Positions 13,778 to 17,523 of a stretch of DNA of 17,523 nucleotides are shown piece by piece (position 1 is the first letter of the stretch; the number at the start of each line of letters is the position of its first letter). The stretch spans positions 1 to 17,523 of the forward strand of contig DATKRK010000056.1 in the NCBI GenBank assembly GCA_035532215.1, given 5' to 3'. Position numbers and translations under genes: made by a program. Source of the DNA: JAICIG01 sp035532215 (lineage in GTDB: Bacteria; Planctomycetota; Planctomycetia; Pirellulales; JAICIG01). The notes beneath the pieces were generated by a model. It saw nothing but the letters and a program-made list of their open reading frames with translations. It was not told where the DNA came from and ran no database searches.

Positions 13778-15694
13778 TTACGGCGCCGTGTCGGCATCGG
13801 GCGCGTCGGCTGCGGCTTGCAGCCGATAGCAGGCGATCTGCTCGTCATTGCGCAAGTAAAGGCAGCCTTGAGCGATTGCCGGGTGGTTCCAGGTTTTGCC
13901 TTCGATCGCTTGAAAGCGGCCCAGTTCGCGGTGCGCCTCGGGCGTGGCTTCCAGCAGCACGGCTTCGCCGCTTTCGCAACTGACGACGAGCAAGCCTTGG
14001 TCGGCCAAGAGCAACACTTGGCCATGCCCGTAGCGGCCCCCTTTCCATTGCCGCTTGCCGCTGGCCAGATCGACGCAGCAGAAGATACTGCCGTCGAAGC
14101 CGTAGGCACTGCCGTCGCGGATCACGAAGTCGTTGTAGCCGGGCTTCATGCTCCGCGAGGCCCAATGCTTCTTCGCGCTCCAGGCGTCGTCGGTCCGCTG
14201 CACGTCGAGGCAGACCAGGCCCAGATCTTCGGAGCCGATCAGCACGCGATCGGCGCGGACGACGGCCGGCTGCACCGCGCGCCAGACGCCGCGCCCTGGC
14301 GCCTCGTAGTCCCAAGCGACTTTGCCGGTCGCCGGCTCGACCGCCGTCAAACCCGCGTCGCTCAAGTACAACGCCAACGCGGCGCCGCCGATTTCGACCG
14401 GCTGCGGCGACGTGTAGCCGATCGAGCCGGTCGGGGCGGTCCAGGCCAATTCGCCGTCGTCGGCGCGGTAGGCCAACAGGCCCTTGCCGCCCTGGCCGCC
14501 GGTGAACACGATCGCCAGGCCATTGCTCACCAGCGGCGTGCTGGAAAAGCCCCACATCGGCAGCGGCGCCGAAGAGTCTTTGATGATGTCGCGCGACCAC
14601 TTAAGTTCGCCCGTGGCGGCGTCGAGGCAGTTCAAGATTCCCGTCGCGCCTTGGGCGTAGATGCGGCCGCCGTCGAAGGCCGGCGTGGCGCGCGGGCCGG
14701 CGCCGCTTTGGCTGTCCCAGAAGCGGGCCTGGTCTTCGTGCGACCAGATGCGGCGGCCGGTCGCGGCGTCGAGACACGCGACCGCCTCGGCTTCGCCGAC
14801 TTGTTCCTGCGTAAACAGACGCCCGTCGATCACGAGCATCGACGACCACGCCGGGCCGATCCGCTGCTTCCAAACCAGTTGCGGCGGCGCCGCGTTCCAG
14901 TCGGTCGGAATCTCGAGGCCGCGCACTTCGCCGTTGCGCTGCGGACCGCGATATACGGGCCAATCACCCGGTCGAGGTTCGACGGCAGTCGTCTCGCCGA
15001 CGTGGGCCGCCTTGCCCTCTGCCGAACCGGCCGCGCGCGACGCCCGGGCGCGCTCGGCCAGATAGGCGTCTTCCGTTCGTGGGCTCCAGCGCCAGCGAAT
15101 GTCGGTTTTGAGATCGCCGGAAATGCCGTCGCTTCGAATCAGCATGAAGTAGCCCCACGTCAAGCTGATGGCCAAGATCAGTCCCGCGCGCAAGTGCCGG
15201 GGCGAAAAGCGGCGCAAGGCCAATAGGCCGATCGCCCAGACTGCAAACGCCACCGGCAGCCCGAAGAACAGCACGCCAAAGACGCCGAGCGTTTTCTGCG
15301 CGACGACGCACGCCGTCGCGGCCCCCACGACCAGCGCCAGCAACATCCACAACCGGTCGGCCCAACGGACGGTCCCGTTCGTCAGCCACCAAATGGGAAA
15401 CAACAGCGTCAACAAGGCGCCCGCGGCGGCGCGGCTCATGAAGGTAGTCGTGATCGGCAATCCCGCTTGGCCGATGCCGACGCAAAAGGCCCAAAAGGCG
15501 CCCGCGAGCAGCAAGCCCGGCCAAACGCGAATCGCTCGCGGCTGGTCCGCCGTCGCAGGCGCGTCGATCGTCACGGGCTTGTCCTGCGGAACCGGGTTGC
15601 CATGCACAACAGAGTTGTCGCGCGGAACAGAGTTGTCGCGCGGAACAGGCGCGGCCGACTCCGTCGCCGGCATCGAGGATGCGTCGCGGTCCAT
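13778..15694 (-). CDS. Membrane-anchored PQQ-type beta-propeller protein
   Basis: The 638-residue product starts with a hydrophilic, repeat-containing leader (PRDNSVPRDNSVVHGNPVPQ). Five or so membrane helices follow (WPGLLLAGAFWAFCVGI; AGALLTLLFPIWWL; LWMLLALVVGAATACVV; FGVLFFGLPVAFAVWAIGLL; AGLILAISLTWGYFMLI). A 420-residue propeller comes next, beginning GDWPVYRGPQRNGEV. Its blades carry the PQQ-repeat pattern (CLDAATGRRIWSHEDQ; CLDAATGELKWSRD; AVEPATGKVAWDYEAPG; CVDLASGKRQWKGG). Planctomycetes have many such proteins; most are probably binding scaffolds without PQQ, and no dehydrogenase catalytic residues can be assigned. The ATG at 15694 is chosen for the AAGGA site about nine bases upstream. 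The gene follows padR by 38 bases, so PadR may control it. Confidence 0.88.
   Translation of the reverse strand: MDRDASSMPATESAAPVPRDNSVPRDNSVVHGNPVPQDKPVTIDAPATADQPRAIRVWPGLLLAGAFWAFCVGIGQAGLPITTTFMSRAAAGALLTLLFPIWWLTNGTVRWADRLWMLLALVVGAATACVVAQKTLGVFGVLFFGLPVAFAVWAIGLLALRRFSPRHLRAGLILAISLTWGYFMLIRSDGISGDLKTDIRWRWSPRTEDAYLAERARASRAAGSAEGKAAHVGETTAVEPRPGDWPVYRGPQRNGEVRGLEIPTDWNAAPPQLVWKQRIGPAWSSMLVIDGRLFTQEQVGEAEAVACLDAATGRRIWSHEDQARFWDSQSGAGPRATPAFDGGRIYAQGATGILNCLDAATGELKWSRDIIKDSSAPLPMWGFSSTPLVSNGLAIVFTGGQGGKGLLAYRADDGELAWTAPTGSIGYTSPQPVEIGGAALALYLSDAGLTAVEPATGKVAWDYEAPGRGVWRAVQPAVVRADRVLIGSEDLGLVCLDVQRTDDAWSAKKHWASRSMKPGYNDFVIRDGSAYGFDGSIFCCVDLASGKRQWKGGRYGHGQVLLLADQGLLVVSCESGEAVLLEATPEAHRELGRFQAIEGKTWNHPAIAQGCLYLRNDEQIACYRLQAAADAPDADTAP
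15613..15648. repeat. 18-bp tandem repeat inside the PQQ-propeller gene
   Basis: Two identical units agttgtcgcgcggaacag (15613-15630 and 15631-15648) encode the repeated PRDNSV peptide in the N-terminal leader. The adjoining ...gttgccatgcacaac segment looks like a degenerate third unit (VVHGNP). In-frame units like this can expand or contract by slippage without breaking the gene. Confidence 0.85.
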
Positions 15695-15732
15695 GATCGA
15701 AATCCTTGTTTCAGCCTTGTGAACGGGATGGA

Positions 15733-16395
15733 TTAACCTGCGGATGATTCGTCGGACGGCCGGGCAGCTTGGCCTCCGCCCGAGCAAGGACTCTGGCCCT
15801 TGCTCCAAGCGAGCTGGCCGCTGTGCAGATCGTCGACCAGCGCGCGAACCCACTGGAGTTCGGCCTTGCGCATGGCCAGGGCGTATTCGGCTTCGAGCAG
15901 CGGCACGCGGCCGATTTGCGGGGTCAGGTTTTCAAGGATCGCGCCGATCGCGACGATCCCGCATTCGAGTTGACGAGCGCGAACGCGCAACTGATCGGCC
16001 GCCTCGTCGGGCGCCAAATGCGCCACGAAGCTCATGGCCGCGACGAACGACGAGGTTTCGCGGACCGGCCGGGCGAGTAAGTCGCGGAGCCAATCGAGCA
16101 CTTCGCTTTCACCGGCCTCCGTCAAGCGATAAGTGGTGCGTTCCGGCCGGCGCCCCTCTCGGCTGACGCCGACTTCTTCGATGAAGCCCGCCTTGGCCAG
16201 CCGTTCGATCGCGTGATAAAGCGAACCGCGTTTGAGGTCGAGAAAGTCCTCTTTATGCCGTTCGCGAATCAGCCGCTGCATTTCGTAAGGGTGCATCTCC
16301 CGCTCGCGCAGCAGACACAAGACCGTCAATGCCCAGAGGTTTCGTCGCATAGCGGGGCTTGTCGCCAGAGATGGTTCTAATGGATTAGCTGCCAT
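15733..16395 (-). CDS. PadR-family transcriptional regulator
   Basis: The 220-residue product has the PadR winged helix at about residues 18-100: LWALTVLCLLREREMHPYEM, then LIRERHKEDFLDLKRGSLYH, AIERLAKAGFIEE and the wing RRPERTTYRLTEAGE. 'GSLYHAIERLxxAGFIE' is the recognition-helix signature. The C-terminal part (about 115-190) is the helical dimerisation domain of the long PadR class; the last 25 residues are Ser/Gly/Gln-rich and probably disordered. It should repress transcription in response to a ligand that cannot be deduced. ATG 16395 was taken; ATG 16350 (MRRNLWALTV) matches the usual family start more closely and could be the true one. Neither has a clear ribosome site. The gene is first of a likely operon with the PQQ-propeller gene. 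Confidence 0.9.
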   Translation of the reverse strand: MAANPLEPSLATSPAMRRNLWALTVLCLLREREMHPYEMQRLIRERHKEDFLDLKRGSLYHAIERLAKAGFIEEVGVSREGRRPERTTYRLTEAGESEVLDWLRDLLARPVRETSSFVAAMSFVAHLAPDEAADQLRVRARQLECGIVAIGAILENLTPQIGRVPLLEAEYALAMRKAELQWVRALVDDLHSGQLAWSKGQSPCSGGGQAARPSDESSAG

Positions 16396-16565
16396 GAACT
16401 ATATCGGTAAAAATATTCCAGCGTCAAGAGCCGCGGCGAAGTATAGGCGCTTTGGAGGTTGGGATTCCCAAGCGGAGCATGGAATCTTGTAGAAATCCCT
16501 TCAAGACTCGCGCGCACTAATAACTAGAATCTTAGGTTTTTTTGTAGATAATTGCTCATAATTTA
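16396..16565. other. AT-rich divergent promoter region between padR and the DUF1559 gene
   Basis: Base composition falls sharply here against the GC-rich surroundings (for example gtaaaaatattcc at 16407-16419, and the run of T after ttagg near 16535). The two flanking genes point away from each other, so the segment should contain the padR promoter and possibly its autoregulatory operator. I cannot identify the exact sites by eye. No gene is present. Confidence 0.55.
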
Positions 16566-16594
16566 TTGCAAATTGACAAAAGCCGCTTTAGAAT
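16566..16594 (+). promoter_or_regulatory. Candidate sigma-70-type promoter for the DUF1559 gene
   Basis: TTGCAA at 16566-16571 and TAGAAT at 16589-16594 are separated by 17 bases. The -10 box fits the consensus at five of six positions and the -35 box at four of six. A TTGACA at 16573 is a better -35 match but is only 10 bases from the same -10. A promoter here would leave an untranslated leader of about 260 bases. Confidence 0.45.
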
Positions 16595-16766
16595 GCCCGC
16601 GGCGGAAGAGAAACAGGCGGCCCCGAAGCGACGTTCGTCGTGTGCGGGGAAGTACTATCGCAACGCCAATTCCTCACTCAGCGTTCGCTGGAGGAGTTTG
16701 TTCGCATGCATGGCCGCTGGCTTTTCGCGTTCGCTTCTTGCGGCGCTTTTTCATCTCTTCTTTTTC

Positions 16767-16796
16767 CGAGCCGAAGGCACGGCTCGATCTTTTGCG
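16767..16796 (+). promoter_or_regulatory. Hairpin with T-run in the DUF1559 leader (possible attenuator)
   Basis: CGAGCCG (16767-16773) pairs perfectly with CGGCTCG (16780-16786) around the loop aaggca and is followed by atcttttg. This resembles a weak intrinsic terminator 70-odd bases before the start codon. It could reduce read-through into the gene or be an RNA-stability element. The rest of 16600-16861 shows no believable gene. Confidence 0.4.
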
Positions 16797-16861
16797 CAGG
16801 GGTCTGCCTGCGCGCGTGTGCGTTTCGTTTTTCGCGTTTTTCCAGTATTGGAGAGTGACTC

Positions 16862-17383
16862 ATGGGTTCTTCCATCCGCCGGGGCGCTTCGCGGGGCTTT
16901 ACGTTGGTCGAGTTGCTGGTCGTGATCGCCATCATCGGCATCTTGATTGCACTGTTATTGCCGGCCGTGCAAGCTGCCCGCGAAGCCGCGCGGCGCTCGC
17001 GGTGCGCGAATCAACTCAAACAAATCGGCTTGGGGCTGCACAACTATCAGGAGATGCTCGGCACCTATCCGTCCTCGGGGATCAACCAGGGCTGGTACGG
17101 CAACACGAATGTGAATATCTTCTATAACGATCCTGCTCAGATGACCATGAACAAACATGGTTTCGCCTTGATGTTGCCGTATTTGGAACAGCAGGCGCTC
17201 TATAGCCGGCTCAACCAAAACGGGGCTTACGGCGCCACCCTTCTCGGCCCCGCCGGCGGCCGGCCCCTGGCCATGGGCGACCCGTGGATCAACGGCAACG
17301 CGGCGTATATCGCCGTGCAACTGCCGCTGTTTCTCTGCCCCAGCGACGATGGGGTGACGGAAACGATTTACGACCCAAATTTT
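16862..17383 (+). pseudogene. DUF1559 prepilin-like protein, 3' end cut off by IS66
   Basis: The intact N-terminus carries the type IV prepilin-like cleavage and methylation segment RGFTLVELLVVIAIIGIL, then ALLLPAVQAAREAARRSRC and ANQLKQIGLGLHNY. This is the signature of the large planctomycete DUF1559 family of exported, pilin-like or pseudopilin-like proteins. About 174 host-encoded residues remain, up to LCPSDDGVTETIYDPNF. Full-length relatives have roughly 300 or more and end with a conserved 'DGSVR' type segment that is missing here. The IS66 left end begins at 17384; the frame then adds VSVHGF and stops at 17404 inside the element. The start is well supported (GGAG at 16850-16853, eight bases upstream). 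The remainder of the gene is not at the left edge of the window, so it must lie beyond the element elsewhere. Confidence 0.88.
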
Positions 17384-17523
17384 GTAAGCGTTCACGGGTT
17401 TTGAACTGATCTTGGTAGTTTTGCGGCGATTGATTAGGGTTTTGCCGTCATGGTGGAGCCCGAGAAGAAACACGAATGCGCGAACTGCGAACGGCTGGAC
17501 CGCCGCACGAAGGAACTCGAAGC
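17384..17523 (+). mobile_element. Left end of an IS66-family insertion sequence (truncated by window end)
   Basis: The terminus GTAAGCGTTCACGGG at 17384-17398 is the partner of the right terminus at 123-137 (13 of 15 matches when inverted). The bases just before it, caaatttt (17376-17383), are the presumed 8-bp target duplication. A transposase frame begins 66 bases inside. Orientation is the same as the copy at the window start. The different presumed duplications (caaatttt here, caaatcat there) and the unrelated flanks show that these are two separate insertions. Confidence 0.88.
17450..17523 (+). CDS. IS66-family transposase, N-terminal 24 residues (3' end outside window)
   Basis: From ATG 17450 the frame reads MVEPEKKHECANCERLDRR and then TKELE to the window edge. 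A CxxC pair followed by a leucine-containing coiled coil is the normal beginning of IS66 TnpC transposases. The 66 bases between the inverted repeat and this start cannot hold tnpA or tnpB, so the element appears to be of the single-ORF (ISBst12-like) type. The DDE catalytic region lies outside the window. Confidence 0.8.
   Translation, partial: MVEPEKKHECANCERLDRRTKELE

Noticed and set aside
13712..15226. 504-residue plus-strand frame opposite the PQQ-propeller gene
   Set aside because: Shadow frame with no domain; the minus strand encodes clear propeller blades.
1..17523. A single circular replicon carrying one IS66 copy (window edges joined through the element)
   Set aside because: The 8 bases flanking the two ends differ (caaatcat and caaatttt) and the left flank does not continue the interrupted DUF1559 frame.
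1..17523. UGA reassigned to an amino acid throughout
   Set aside because: UGA closes the response regulator exactly at the family's C-terminus and closes the transposase inside its terminal repeat, so it still works as a stop.

Overview
The window is GC-rich chromosomal DNA from a planctomycete, most likely of the Pirellula/Lacipirellula type. The support is a DUF1559 prepilin-like gene (GFTLVELLVVIAIIGILIALL, LPAVQAAREAARR), a PQQ-type beta-propeller behind membrane segments, a short protein with a lysine/alanine-rich histone-H1-like tail, many secreted proteins of unknown function, and GC-rich palindromic repeats between genes. No rRNA, tRNA, CRISPR array or phage gene was seen.

Layout. 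Bases 1-137 are the right end of an IS66-family element and 17384-17523 are the left end of another copy in the same orientation; the second interrupts the DUF1559 gene. Between them on the plus strand lie a possible gene remnant (138-683), rsmA/ksgA (778-1704), a TraB/GumN-like secreted protein (2806-3831), a two-helix membrane protein (4576-5541), ettA (5783-7456), the H1-like small protein (7601-7834), a SelW-like Rdx protein (7899-8144), a sigma-54 response regulator (8252-9667) and mutL (9664-11547), the last two overlapping by four bases. On the minus strand lie a Gly/Tyr-rich secreted protein (2385-2035), a secreted coiled-coil protein (4377-3844), and a co-directional series: PadR regulator (16395-15733), membrane-anchored PQQ propeller (15694-13778), thioredoxin-like protein (13502-12348) and a multi-pass membrane protein (12334-11552).

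The main discovery is two probable selenoprotein genes that a standard gene caller would break or truncate. The first (7899-8144, plus) is a SelW/Rdx-family protein whose CxxC-type motif reads C-S-V-UGA. The second (13502-12348, minus) is a secreted thioredoxin-like domain with a helical, TPR-like C-terminal region. Its active site reads UGA-G-A-C, with UGA exactly where thioredoxin has its nucleophilic cysteine. Both have strong Shine-Dalgarno sites at starts upstream of the UGA. Both have a 20-nt hairpin 12-15 nt downstream of the UGA with a small loop whose second base is G, as expected for a bacterial SECIS. UGA is also used as an ordinary stop here (for example 9665-9667), so general code reassignment is unlikely. 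The selenocysteine machinery (selA, selB, selC, selD) is not in this window.

The window begins about 137 bases before the end of one IS66 copy and stops 140 bases inside another, which is what a short-read contig broken at a multicopy IS looks like. The apparent linkage at both edges should be read with that in mind.
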